Positions 35,624 to 50,317 of a stretch of DNA of 64,000 nt are shown in pieces. Below the pieces are notes generated by a model. It saw only the letters and a list, made by a program, of their open reading frames with translations, was not told the DNA's origin and did no database searches. The stretch is from Gordius sp. MW1 (lineage: Eukaryota; Nematomorpha; Gordioida; Gordea; Gordiidae). Location of the stretch: assembly GCA_964036665.1 (NCBI GenBank), contig OZ038532.1, positions 7,130,001 to 7,194,000 on the forward strand, read 5' to 3'. The position numbers and the translations under genes are program-made. The stretch's first letter is position 1. Each line of letters begins with the position of its first letter.

Positions 35624-35979
35624 CCCCCCACCCCCCCCCCCCCCCCCCTTCCTTCCTTTTACCGATAGATTTACCCCTTTGTCAGAATTTTTGTATTTAT
35701 CATATTTGTTTTTCATTTAGTAGACTACTAGGTGAAAGGAATGTGAGGCACCTCTAGGCATTTTATTCGAATATATCACGTATCGCGCATAATTAACTGT
35801 CCCCATTTCGTTGTCGAGTCTCAACAAATTTGACTTAATAAACTGTCTCCATCTTCAAAAAATTGTTTTTTAAGACCTACTGCCCCTCAAGGAAATTTAG
35901 ATTCTTTGGGAACATGGTTTTTGAATGGGTCGTTTAGTAAATCACAGGCGAACTGATGTTTTTGAATTTACAACCCTAT

Positions 35980-36141
35980 CATGGGCGTAGCCAGGAATGG
36001 ATTTAGGGGGGGGGGGCATAATGATTTAGTGAGGGGCAAAATGATGATTTTAAGTAATTTTAGCCATTATATTGAATAGGAAAAAGATCGGATTTAGAGC
36101 GGGGCAGCCGTCCCTCTCTGCCACCCCTGGCTCCGCCCATA
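35980..36141. mobile_element. CATGGGCGTAGCC-type MITE with perfect 8-bp duplication
   Basis: Identical flanks AACCCTAT lie at 35972-35979 and 36142-36149. The ends are CATGGGCGTAGCCAGG and CCTGGCTCCGCCCATA. This copy helps to place the family in the hAT superfamily. Confidence 0.85.
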
Positions 36142-36819
36142 AACCCTATTTTATTTAAATTTTAAAAATTCCCGTTCGTCCATCACCAATTATTGATAAT
36201 TTAATTTCCAAAAAGATGTTGTAAATTTTGTCAGATTTGTCTTGCCTCTCTCTCTCGCTTTATTAGATAAAATAAATTGTCATTATTCCTTATGAAAAAG
36301 CGGCATATTTACGACCAAATATTGCTGCGAAAAATGTACATGTTTGTTTCATAATGCGCTCTCGCCTCTCCTTTATTCTCGCATAATTTATGCCCCCTGT
36401 CGATGGGTTAACTCTCTCTCTCTTCAGCTTTGCAAGCTTTACACAAATATTCCTTGTCGTGTTTCTCTCTTGGGCCCCCCTGGAGGGAGCTAGATAAAAA
36501 GAAAGCAACGCTAAAATTAGTAGTAGTAATAATAAAACAACCCTAAATGGCTCAACAAACGCCGCGCGATATTATTAATTCCACGGCTAAATCGATCCGA
36601 TCGATAAGTGTAAAAATCAATCAATCGATGAGCATAATTAGCGACAGCTGTTGCTGATTGGTTCAGGCTCTGTCCAATATTGATTTTAATGGTCAATTCC
36701 TAGCCTGCATGAGGTTTATGACCTTATGAATTGAATGGGTCATGACATTCGTTAAAAATCACATTAGGGTCGATCAAGATTTCAATTTTCTGATTTTTAA
36801 TATTAAAATGGATAAGTTT

Positions 36820-36967
36820 ATGAGCCAGGGAGGGGCGGATGCCCCCTTCTATATCCAAAAATTTGTTGAAATTTATTAAAATTATGGTTAAAATTTTAAA
36901 AAATGTTCATTTTGCCCCTCCCTATATCATTATTGCCCCCCTCTAATTCCAATGCTGGCTACGCCCA
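36820..36967. mobile_element. Partial CATGGGCGTAGCC-type MITE
   Basis: The left end is cut at GAGCCAGGGAGG. The right end is CCAATGCTGGCTACGCCCA. The core TTGCCCCTCCCTATATCATT is present. Confidence 0.65.
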
Positions 36968-37591
36968 ATAATGTCTCATTATAATTCATCCTGTTTAAAA
37001 TAAATAGATTCCAGAATGATTTTTAGAGTTTGCCCCCCAAGGATAAACAAAATAATTTTTATAATATAACATTTTAAAATGAAACTACATTGATGTGCTT
37101 GCACTGCTCTCCGAATCCTCTCCTATATTTCGGCCACTAGATCTTACCATAAATTTTTGGGTTCAAAAATATCGGAATTTGAAAACCGGCCCCTAGCAAT
37201 TCTTAGAGTCCAGCGATGGGATATGTGGGTGATGTAGGAATGCGCATTTAGAATTTAATAAATATTAATATAAAAACATTCGGCCTACCTAGATTTTAGA
37301 TTAAGAGGGAGGGGGAATGGAAGTGACTTTTATAATTTATTTTAACAGAATTCATAATTTTTATTAATTGAGCTCGCCTTTGGTTGTCCTATCCTTCCTG
37401 TCCAGCTTGTAATCTCTCAATAATTGCCGTGGAAACGTATACGGGTTATAATTGCTGTGACATCTGTAAAAGACTTTTATTTTGCTTTTGCAAGTACACT
37501 AGTTAAAGACCGCTGATTGGCTTTACTTTTTTCGACCTGGCCCGAGCCCAGATTCCATAATTGTTTTTGTGCCCACCTGATTACCTTTATT

Positions 37592-37788
37592 ATTAATGAA
37601 TTTCTTTAAGCAACTTGTCTAGTTTATTATAAGGCTCTATATCATTTTGGCACAAAATCTCCAGTTAAGGGTTGTGGCATTATAACCTATATTATTAATG
37701 AATTTCTTTGGGCAACTCATCTACTTTATTACAAAGCCTCTATCAATCATATTTTTGCACAAAATGTTCCAGTTGAGGGTTGTGGCAT
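37592..37788. repeat. Tandem duplication of about 100 bp ending at the RGM splice acceptor
   Basis: Two diverged copies (about 37592-37686 and 37695-37788) share TTATTAATGAATTTCTTT, GCACAAAAT and GGGTTGTGGCAT. The second copy ends GTGGCATAG and provides the acceptor for the first recognised RGM exon. The first copy has GTGGCATTA at the same place and no acceptor. Confidence 0.7.
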
Positions 37789-37790
37789 AG

Positions 37791-40700
37791 AATCGTGCGC
37801 CGATCATTACATGACTAAGGTGTCGGAGACGGACGTGGAGCCAGGCTCTAACTACAATTACTGCGTCCTGCTGAAACGATATCTCACTTGCGTTACCGAA
37901 CAAGCACCCAGCTGCCGGGGCAACCTAAATTTTCACACGACCCGAAGCCTGGTCGCCCAATGGACCGCCAAGTATAATTGCAGTTCCGTCCTCTCCGCCT
38001 CTCCCCCTCGCTCCTACAAGGACGGGTCGAAGCTGGGCAGCCAGACCCGGCAAGGGGGTCGTGACCATAAACACAACAGGCAACGACACAAACACCGAGG
38101 ACCTGCGCCTTCTAACATGGCTGCGCTACAGGCTTGTCTACCCTCCATTCGTAAGTTGTTGACGAGAGTTTTTTACGATGAATACACTTTTGTTGCGATC
38201 GGATCGAGGGAGGGTCCTTTAAAGAGTTTTACGCGTTTAGATGGTGCTAAATAGGTTTGATTATTCGTTGCATTGACAAGGGAGTGTCATATAAAATGGA
38301 GCAGTTTTGGTTAAATGCTAAAGTAAAGGAATTCTTTTTAAATCTGATGAATTTTTGGAATATTGATACCCGTGTTAAATATTTTTTATCATGATTCTAA
38401 GGCACCCAATTATTTTTATACTAGACCCTTCGTTCGACTAGCTTACACTTATACCCTGGCGAGACGTGTAATTTCGATAATTTTAAAAACCATTCAGGCA
38501 GTACTGATTTGGGACCCCCGCCCCTTTTATTTTAAGGCACATGTGGGCCAAAAATGTAGGATCTTTTTGTTCGAAAGCACTCGAAAGAGCTATCTTTAAA
38601 AATGCAGAGGTTTTTGCGAAAATTTTCAAAGTTCATTTTCTGATTCTCTATAAAAGGCAAATAATGTTTAATCAATTTGTAGCTCACACCGATAACGATA
38701 TGTCGTATTGCGCCCTCTTTGGAGATCCGCATCTCATAAGGTACGATGGACGGGTCGAAACTTGCAGGATGGCCCGGGCCTGGCCCTTAATCGACAATCC
38801 CTATTTGGCCGTCCAAGTGACTAGCGAAGCTGTTGTACCCACCAACACTTATTACGCCACAGCTATAACCCAGGTAGTATCATCACTTATTCTTCCTCAT
38901 GCTTTTTGCTGAAACATCGTTAATTCAAATTTTTTTTTTTTGGGGGGGGGGGGGGGTAAGGAGGGGCGGCTGCCCCCTTTTGAATCCACAAATTTGTTGA
39001 AATCTATTAAAACTATGACTAGAATTTCAAAAAAGCTCATTTAGCCCCTCCCTAAACCATTATTGCATCCTTAAAATTCCAAATACGCGCACATGCTTGT
39101 TAACATTGCTTCTCTGTGAATTAGGCTATGTTAAACGTTTTTTTAAGTTAGAGTAACGCATTTATCCCTCACAAACTCAAATTTTAGCGACATAATATAT
39201 AAAGCCTCATAACTTCCCCCCCCCCCTCCCCCACAAAATTTCGAAGCGGTCTCAATTTGGGATATTAGCTTTACTTAATCGTCAACTATAAACCCATATA
39301 ACAGATGTCGCATCGGCTAGTGACAAAAAATTGTGGAGTTTTTTTTTGTGGAAAAGTAAGTTTTCACATCCATAATACATTTACACCTGGCCAGTCGCCC
39401 AATTTGTCAAATGTCATTCGATAGCATAGCAGTCCTCCCCTTCCCCACACACACTAGCTAAGCGAGTAGCAGCCACCATCGCTGCACGGTATAAATTTGC
39501 AGGCCTCTACGAGAGAGATGATAGCCTTTGGGCCGAAATTCCCCAGTTTTTAAACGCACGCATTTGAAAAGTATACGAGTTCCCTTCCCCCCCCCCCCCT
39601 CCTCCTCCTCTTTTTAATATTTGGTTGTACATGCGAGGGACTAATACTTTTTTTGAAAAATTTAATTATTAATTACATAGTATTTGAGGGAAAAACGAAA
39701 TTTCCTATATCACCCCCACCCCGACCATGGGTGTAGTCAGCATTGAAATTAGAAGGGGGGGGCAAAATGACAAATTTTTTGAAATTATAGCCATAATTTT
39801 AATAAATTTCTAAGAATAATAGATTTAGTGGGGGGGGCAGCCGCCCCTCCCTCGCTATTCCCATGGACCACACCTATGTAAAATAAACATGCGTTGAGAG
39901 AGTAAAGTAAATAAGTTTAATAAATGTGAGAAAAAATGAAGAGAAGTGGGGGCGGGATGAGAGTATTGTGTTATTGAATAGAAGAATGGACTGCTTTAGT
40001 TACAGTTGGTTGAATGATAAAAACTTGAGAGAGTCTATTTATTAAAGCTACTCACTGTAGGCTAGATAGAGTACTCCACCACGAAGAACAATACACAACG
40101 AAGAAAGAGTTAGAGTTAGGACCAGGGCAAGAACATACAATGCTCCTTTGTTTTTCAGTCTCTGGAAACTTATCCTCCCCCCCCCCCAACTACTATTATT
40201 AAGTGCTTTCTGGCATCAAAATTATTAATTGTTATAGCGTCGTTCAAACAAAGAATTACTGTATAGGAGAGAACATATATTGCCTAGCAAATGGTTTCCT
40301 AAAAATATGCGAGGGTCAAAATAATAATAAATTCTAAAAACCTTGGAAATTTAGGACCTTTAACAAGTATCAAACCACCTTATCACCGCAAAATTGTAAA
40401 ATTTAATAAAATTTCGATCCCTATTAATTCCCTACATTTTGGCATGTATTTTAATAATGAATTGAAAAGGAAATATTTTCTCTTAAAGCTAATAAGATTT
40501 ATTTTAAAATTAATGTGTATAAGAATTGTTATATCTTAAGCAAAAAAATTACAATGGAAATGTAAAATCCAACAAAAGTTGGAATATATTAGCATGTATT
40601 TTGTCATGGGATGGGCTTTAGACAGCATTGGAATTAGAGGGAGGCAAAATGATCATTTTTTAAAATTTTAGCCATAATTTTAATAAATTTCGACAAATTT

Positions 40701-42849
40701 TTGGATTTAAACGGGGCAGGGCTTTGGCCTCACCCATTTATTTCATACAATGATTTGGAAATAAACGTTATTAGGTTTTAAAAAAAAGTGTTAACTTTAA
40801 GCTAGTAATTTAATAAAGAATTTTTTCGGCTACGCACCCCCTTGCTAAAAAATACCTTTATCCCTTTAACGAAAGCATATATAAAAGTGTGTTGTAATGT
40901 TATGACTTAGTAAGAGAAGAGGGACGAGGTTTAACAGCAAATTGTTGATATATTATTAATACCTTTAAGACCCCGGGCGGGATTGGCCTGTAATAAAGTG
41001 TCATAACTAAACTCCTCTCTTCTCCCATGTGCAAATAGGACGTAATTTATGTTCAACATCCCCCCCCCCATACTTGGTCGTTGTTATTTGTTGTTGGTAA
41101 AGGTGTAGGCGAAAAGGGGGTTAAAAATTGCTGTCCCCGCACCTCATAAATAAACAACTTTTTATTTTTTTGGGGGGGGGGGGGATTTACAATAATAATG
41201 TTTTAAAAACGGCTGGGTTTTGTTTGGTCGATCTTTGGTTTTAGTCGACTAAACATAAACGGACAAAAGGGCATTTGGTATATTTTCTTAGTCGCATAAA
41301 CAGACCATAGATTTTTTTGGTCAAACCTTTAGTATGTTTATGTTTAGTCGACAAAAACGAAAGGTCGACCAAACAAAACGCAGCCGTTTTTCAACAATTT
41401 AATGATGGCTTAACTATGGGGGCTTGCTTCTATATTAATCAAAAATTTTGATGCAAGCCTTATCTTAAATCCCTAGTTTCGATAGCCCAAGTTGTTAATC
41501 GAATAAGGTTGCTTTACTTTGTGATTGGGCATAGAAGCGATTAGCCAGGATGTGAATTAGGAGTGAGGTGAGGGTCAAGTTTATAATGATCATCAGTGGG
41601 GCAAAATTATGCATTTGAAAGAGTAACTGTTTTCGATTATGGAAGGTGTTACGTAAAAACATTTCTAATTTTATAGAGCCACCTTTATGGACTATTATAA
41701 ATCATAGCAATTAATAAGGAGGTTTTCTAATTATTGAAAGATTTAGCCGTAAACACGATAGGCCTTACAGCTTTAATATATTGTCAGTGTGTTGATTTTA
41801 AATTCAAAGGCATTGAAAAAAAAAATCAAACCATGTAGGTTAGAATAAAATTTTAATATAGTCCAGATTACAAAAAAACCCTAACGTTTTTTTTGAGTAA
41901 GCTCCTTTTGTTTCGCACGTATTCGTACCAAATAATTTTACTGAAGCAAACACAAAAATAATATAAACTAATTTTTTAATCTGCCATGTCCATAAAGGTA
42001 ACGGTTATCGTGAAGGGTAATTACCCATGCGCCGAAGAAAAGACTTACGAAGCCAGGACCGGCCACCTCCCAACTACATTCGTGGACGGGAGCACGAGCG
42101 CGGGCACTAGCGTCGACGAACGTTCGGTCCTAATCAGACGGCGACGCTCTACTCACGAGCGTCGAGCGTCATCCTCCGATACCGTAGTAGAAATACGCCT
42201 ACGCTACGCTCGTACAGTGGTGAGCGTTCGCCTCTTACCAGGCACAAAATATCTGTCCGTCGCCGTGAGGATACCCCAACGCTTAATACTCTCCACGCCC
42301 AAGCCCGACTCTTACGTTTGGTCTCCCGACGCCCCCCAAGCACCCTCACCACAGAGCCTCGAGCTTTGCGCCCACGGCTGTCCCGCTAACGAGCGCGTCG
42401 ACCTCCCCAATTTTTTTCACAAAGCGTCAGCCGCCCGCGCTCGAAAATCTGCGGAAACTCCCTTTCGGGCTACTCTAACCCAAGCGACCACACTTTGTAC
42501 TAACGCTCGAGTGGTGGGCGCTTTTTTTGACGCTTGCGTTTTCGACCTCCTCAACACGGGAGACGCCGCCCTAGCGCGCTCCTCCTACGACGCTCAAACC
42601 GATTACGCGAGAGCGTCAACGCTCGATCAACAGCCTCCCTTCTTGGCTCGCGATATTAGCAGCGTGCTATCTCCCCTCAACGACACATCCCATCATCACC
42701 CGAAGGGGAAAAAGTTAAAACATAAAGTCAGCAGCGAGCCTCGACTTACCTCTGCTACAGCTTCAAGCGCTGATAACGCCCAAAACAAAAGCAGTTGCCT
42801 GATAGTAATGAGCCTCCTAGTTTATAGCGTTATCTTACATCGTTTATGA
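37791..42849 (+). CDS. RGM: Repulsive guidance molecule (RGM family), 5' exon missing
   Basis: RGMs are GPI-anchored surface proteins that bind neogenin and act as BMP co-receptors. Three exons join in frame: 37791-38150 (phase 1 end), 38683-38873 and 41998-42849, about 467 aa. Exon A holds the N-RGM part with conserved cysteines (VLLKRYLTC, SCRGNLNFH, KYNCSS) and then a basic stretch. Exon B holds the von Willebrand D-like start with the autocleavage motif FGDPH and AWPLIDNPYLAVQVTS. Exon C continues with TGHLPTTFVDGS, LSVAVRIP, LCAHGCPANERVDLP and DACVFDLLNTGD, and ends in a hydrophobic tail (CLIVMSLLVYSVILHRL) typical of a GPI signal. The signal-peptide exon upstream was not identified. 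Exon C is strikingly GC-rich for this window. AATAAA at 43173 is a possible poly(A) signal. MITEs crowd the 3.1 kb intron. Confidence 0.92.
38941..39085. mobile_element. Partial CATGGGCGTAGCC-type MITE in RGM intron
   Basis: It lacks clean ends but carries the family core (GGAGGGGCGGCTGCCCCC, TAGCCCCTCCCTAAACCATT). It lies just 3' of RGM exon B. Confidence 0.6.
39727..39864. mobile_element. CATGGGCGTAGCC-type MITE in RGM intron
   Basis: It begins ATGGGTGTAGTCAGCATTG and ends CTCGCTATTCCCAT. Diverged ends but a typical core (GGCAAAATGA, AGCCATAATTTTAATAAA). Confidence 0.65.
40611..40737. mobile_element. CATGGGCGTAGCC-type MITE in RGM intron
   Basis: It begins ATGGGCTTTAGACAGC and ends GGCCTCACCCAT. 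The core AGCCATAATTTTAATAAATT is intact. Confidence 0.65.
41199..41396. mobile_element. hAT-type MITE with GTCGAC words in RGM intron
   Basis: The ends are TGTTTTAAAAACGGCTGGG and CGCAGCCGTTTTTCAACA. Internal TTAGTCGACTAAA and GGTCGACCAAAC words match the 27830-28035 element. The target duplication is unclear. Confidence 0.65.
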
Positions 42850-43379
42850 TGGGGAGCGCGTAATACTGGTGTTACAGAAAACGCTGACCCTCCGGGTTGG
42901 GCCAAGAGTGTATGGGCTGTAGTAATGATGGAATACACATTTACCTAAATACCTCAATAATCACATTACTCAGATGATGTAGAAGCCCACATCGTTTAGA
43001 CATCTCGCGCCCCATAGCTATGATTGTATATATATTATAAAAGAAGGTGTACAATTTTGTATATATAATCATCGCTATAATATATATTTAATATTTATAG
43101 AAGAATCAAATTATACCAGATGATTATTTTATAATACATATCGCAACAATAAGTAACCACGTCCATGATTTTAATAAATGCGTCGCTGCCTCACGTTAAT
43201 TTTGATCTCAATGTAATTTAACACTTCTTGTGAATTCTTAATAATATGAAAATAATTTTGTTTTATTTATACACGAGTTTAGAGACGGAGTATTTTGGAT
43301 AGGCTTGAATAGGCATATAAAATAGCTAAATTAGAATAAATATTTCTGTTTAATTGATATAATATAAAATATCTATTAA
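42850..43379. other. RGM 3' flank, AT-rich
   Basis: A candidate poly(A) signal AATAAA lies at 43173-43178. No gene or bounded repeat was recognised before the Helitron. Confidence 0.4.
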
Positions 43380-43948
43380 TCTATATTAAAGTGTATGTAT
43401 GTAAGGGCTAAATTCTGAAACTACCTGCCCGATTCGCGCGAAACTTTACCCGTCGGTTCCCAGGGCGGCCAGGGGTAAAATAGCTTTTGCAGAATCTTAA
43501 AATTCCTTTTAGTTTAAAAAAGGGCTAAATTCTGAAACTACCGGCCCGATTCGCTCGAAAATTTAGCCGTAGATGCCCAGGGCGGCCAGGGGGAAAATAG
43601 CTTTTAGATTCCTAAAATACCTTTTCGTTTTAAAAATATCGGACATTTCCCTGCCAGCAGTTTCATATATAGCATCATATACAATAATGACGGCATAAAT
43701 ACAAGGCCGAAGTTTTCTCGAATTAGATATTTAAAAGTATAATAAAAATGTTACAGTATACGGTTAAAATTATTGGGGTTTAACAAACTATTATGCAATT
43801 TTTGCCATATCACGTGGTCGATCATAGAAGCATATTTTTAATAATTATCCATCCTTTAATTATTTTATTATTCATAACCAACCCATGCACTTATAGTATT
43901 TACTAGAAATAATGTATATAGCAAAACAACGTTTGCCGGGTCAGCTAG
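43380..43948 (+). mobile_element. Short non-autonomous Helitron (569 bp)
   Basis: It starts TCTATATTAAAGTGTATG after an A and ends GTTTGCCGGGTCAGCTAG before a T, fitting Helitron insertion between A and T. A small hairpin (GCAAA ... TTTGC) sits about ten bases before the CTAG end. The 5' region has a repeated block (GGGCTAAATTCTGAAACTAC, then CCCAGGGCGGCCAGGG), in two copies about 110 bases apart. There is no Rep/helicase coding, so it would depend on another element. Confidence 0.75.
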
Positions 43949-45114
43949 TGCTTTATAAAAGAAAGTTTCTGATTAAAATGAATACCAAGTCTAAATGTTA
44001 GGAAAGAATCAAAACAGGTAATATTTGGCACCAAATACTATAATTTTTTTTTAATAAATTATTTAGTTTTTAAAATATAAAAATTATTTCCTAAATTTCG
44101 CCTTCGTTATCTAATAAAGTCACATTATCTAATAAATTATATATGTTTAACGGTTCACCATTGCTAAAAGGATTTTGCATAATGAAGACAATCTTAAGCG
44201 TACCTTTTTAGGCATATATTGCTCAACAAATGCCAAAACTAGTGTCGTAGGCATGAGGGGATTTTAAGTTAGAACCTTCGTTCCCATTGACAAAAATGAT
44301 CAATTTTTTTTTATAATATATTGAAAATTACAATGATATCAATAGGACTCATGTTAGTGTTCCGCTTATAGAAATAATTAATTTCAGATGAAAATCTACT
44401 ACTTTAATACTAGAGTGTTTAAAAATAAAAAAAATTAAGAGGAAGTTTTTAATACAAGCCAAATTTTATTAATATTCTAATTTTCTATGGGTTTAACAAA
44501 CCTATTAAACTCACTTTAAAATCCCTGTTTTTAGAAATTGCAAGCGTTGATATTACTAGTGAAGAGCATAATAAAAAAATAAAAATTGATACTCGAAGTA
44601 AATGCTAATGTTACAAAGCGTTTTGCACGCTTCATTCGTGCATACTTTATTTTTAAAGTCTCTTTTTCTTAGAAACTGAGTGCATTAATTTTCAATAGAA
44701 ATTCATGGTTTATTAAATTGATTTTTAAGGTTTACTTTTAGATGATTATGACATAGCCGACTTTATTAAATCAAATGTTGTTGACATCGGCTTATTTAAT
44801 ATTCCGGATGGCCTATAAACGTGCCAGGCATTGATGGCTTATTGCTAAATTCTACGAGTGGAACGCTTGGACAGGATTTAAGATAATCAAATGGTCCCTA
44901 GCCGGGCCTAGCTATAAGTAAGCCAGTGTCCGGCTAGCAAAATTATTTAAATGATTTATTTATTTTGGTCTTTTAAGTGTAAGAAATTGTGTGTTTGTTA
45001 TGATATTCTTTAAAACTCTAATTATATTTGATCAAGCTAATCTATACAATCATTTTAATCAGAAATTATATGCAGCGTTTTATCACAATGACACCTTAAA
45101 CTGCAAATCGATTT
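43949..45114. other. AT-rich spacer
   Basis: I see no gene and no repeat with definable ends here. Confidence 0.35.
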
Positions 45115-45122
45115 AATATAAG

Positions 45123-45242
45123 CATGGGCGTAGCCTGGTTTTGGATTAGGGGGGGGGGCGGGAAAACATAATTTTTTTAATTTTAACAGTTTTTGCATTA
45201 AATTTTTTTTCGTCCGCCCCCTCCCCCCTGGCTACGCCCATG
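45123..45242. mobile_element. CATGGGCGTAGCC-type MITE with perfect 8-bp duplication
   Basis: Identical flanks AATATAAG lie at 45115-45122 and 45243-45250. The ends CATGGGCGTAGCCTGG and CTGGCTACGCCCATG are near-perfect inverted repeats. It is the best preserved copy of the short subfamily in the window. Confidence 0.88.
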
Positions 45243-45935
45243 AATATAAGTATTTGGGCAATTAAAATAATTAAAAATGCTTAGGCTTATTGTGGTTAAA
45301 CTGTCATGGGATATGATGCTTTCAAAAAAGCAGGAAATTTTTCTAGTTTACATACTATCATTAATCCTTGTAATTACCATATTTTTTATATAAGTTCCGA
45401 CTTATGAAAATCTAAATTTATATCTCATGTCACATCGCAAACTTTTTACTATTATAATAAAGTTTTGTATGGCAAAAACCACTCTTTTAATCAAGATCTA
45501 GCCTAATAGAATGGTAGATTGATCATAAGTATTTATTTATAATACAAAATTCCTTTAATTAAAGCCCTGAATCACCGTTAATGGTCTAGTTTAATCTTGC
45601 CAAACATATATCTTCTAACCATTATTCTTAGTCCATCATGAATATGATAAAAATAGACCATGTAAGTTATTCGAAAAAGTTGGTCTAAGACTAGTTTAAT
45701 TGGAAAGCAATTAAATTATTTTATATTGTCCAAAGCATGATCTTTGTTTTTATATATCAAATATTTAATTTTTTACTCAGAATAGATATGGATGTAAAAA
45801 CGCGAGTTTATTGGAATTGTACTCTTAAATCTGGGTAAATTAAAATCAAGGCTCTTTCGTTTGGTAAAGCAAGTGAGAAGATAAAAATGACGAGTTAAAT
45901 GATATTGTTATAATGTGCAATGTCTTAATTTGAAA

Positions 45936-48786
<2,851 letters not shown>

Positions 48787-48828
48787 CCTCGCATGATGCT
48801 CACTTCTCACGCACCAGTTTCAAATAAA

Positions 48829-49307
48829 TCTTGAATTCTGTTAATAATTTCTATGGCCATTTACCTCTTCATATCTTTGCACATTTGAGATTTTATTTAT
48901 ATTTCACAAAATAACTTTTACTTATACGTGAGTGCGGTGTTATGTATAATATTGGAGGGCGGGCGCTTTATTTAAAAACAAAATTTTCTCGTTTTGATCT
49001 TTTTTCAAAACAAATGTTATTTACCGAATTATGCATATTTCTCACGACTTATATATACTTACAACAAAATGATCGTCACTCTTGTATTCCATGTTAACCG
49101 TTTTATTGTTTTATTTTTTCAAAGTTGAATTTTAGCTGCTTGTTATAAGCTTATTCATAAAAAATACTAATTAAAGTTTGTAATTCAAATTATATAATTT
49201 CTATTGGTGTATATAATAACCCATAGTATATATTGTAACTAAACGCGCTTATTTGAATGAAAAGTTGAAGCAAAAATGGGAAAAGAAAAGGGATTAACCT
49301 TTGAGCA
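48829..49307. other. AT-rich spacer after LCMT1
   Basis: No gene or bounded repeat was recognised in this stretch. Confidence 0.35.
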
Positions 49308-49350
49308 TGGGCATAGCTAGGTTTTGAATTAGCGGGGGGGGGGGCACTTA
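49308..49350. mobile_element. Left-end scrap of CATGGGCGTAGCC-type MITE
   Basis: Only the left terminus ATGGGCATAGCTAGGTTTTG and a G run remain. It resembles the short subfamily. Confidence 0.5.
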
Positions 49351-49434
49351 AATTTTTTTTTTCATTTGCAATCATTAACAATGTAAATAAAATTATTTAA
49401 TTAAAAAGTGTGTTTTTAACGTTTGCAATATGGC

Positions 49435-50079
49435 TAGAGCCCTGCAAAATGAAGTTTTATTTGTCCGAGCCCGGCCCAAGCCCGACTTATCCATTTTTAT
49501 TTTGCCCGAGCCCGAAAGACTTTTTTTTATTTAGGCCCGACCCTTCTCGAATCAAACTTTTGAACATTTTTATTTTGAAAATTATTACACCATTTAAATA
49601 TAAAATGCAGAATATTGTTATTGCTCGTAATTTAAAACTAGGATAAGTTTGAAATAAAAAAATATCCATTTTCCCTCCTTACAATTTATTTAGCTTTAAA
49701 ACTTTAAAAAATATATTTTATTTAACAGTTCTTTGTATAATTTTTTTGAAATATTTACCTTTCTTATTTAGTAATACTATGAATATATTTAAATACTAGA
49801 ATAAGATTTGTAATTCAGGTCAGTTATATTATAATAGACAGAGGAAAAGCTGAAGTTTGGAAGCTATATAATGTACGCTGTGTGAAGATATTTATTCAAT
49901 ATTGAGTTGAGCTTGTTTAAATAATTTTTATAAAAGATTAGTTTGCTTTAGTTCAATTCGGGCTCGGGTCTTGCGTCGGGCCGCCTCATCAGGCCCGACC
50001 CCGAGGCCCATTTATTTTATAAAATTCTCCGGCCCGAAACCCGATCGGGCCGGCTTCGGGCGGCCCGTGCAGGGCCCTA
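49435..50079. mobile_element. Non-autonomous hAT element with CCCGA word arrays (645 bp)
   Basis: The left end is TAGAGCCCTGCAAAATG and the right end on the other strand is TAGGGCCCTGCACGGGC. Flanks AATATGGC (49427-49434) and AATATGAC (50080-50087) match at 7 of 8. Both subterminal regions are packed with GCCCGAGCCCG / CGGGCTCGGG words, which contrast sharply with the AT-rich middle. No coding capacity. Confidence 0.8.
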
Positions 50080-50317
50080 AATATGACTCAAACACTAGAA
50101 AATATGGTTGCTGTCACAGATGGGTAAAATGTAGTGGTGGGAAAAAGTGAGGTGTGAGTCACGCTCAGGTCAACCTAAGGCTAGGTTAGAGGCTCCTTAA
50201 AAACCTCTCTAACCTCTTTTAGAAACGCTAACTTTAACCTCGAAATTAGGGATCAAAATTAACCTAAAAACCTCGAGGTCAATTAGAAGCTAATAGCTTA
50301 GGTTAGAGCGAAAAATT

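Noticed and set aside
42149-42352. Minus-strand open frame opposite RGM exon C
   Set aside because: GC-rich shadow of the real plus-strand exon.
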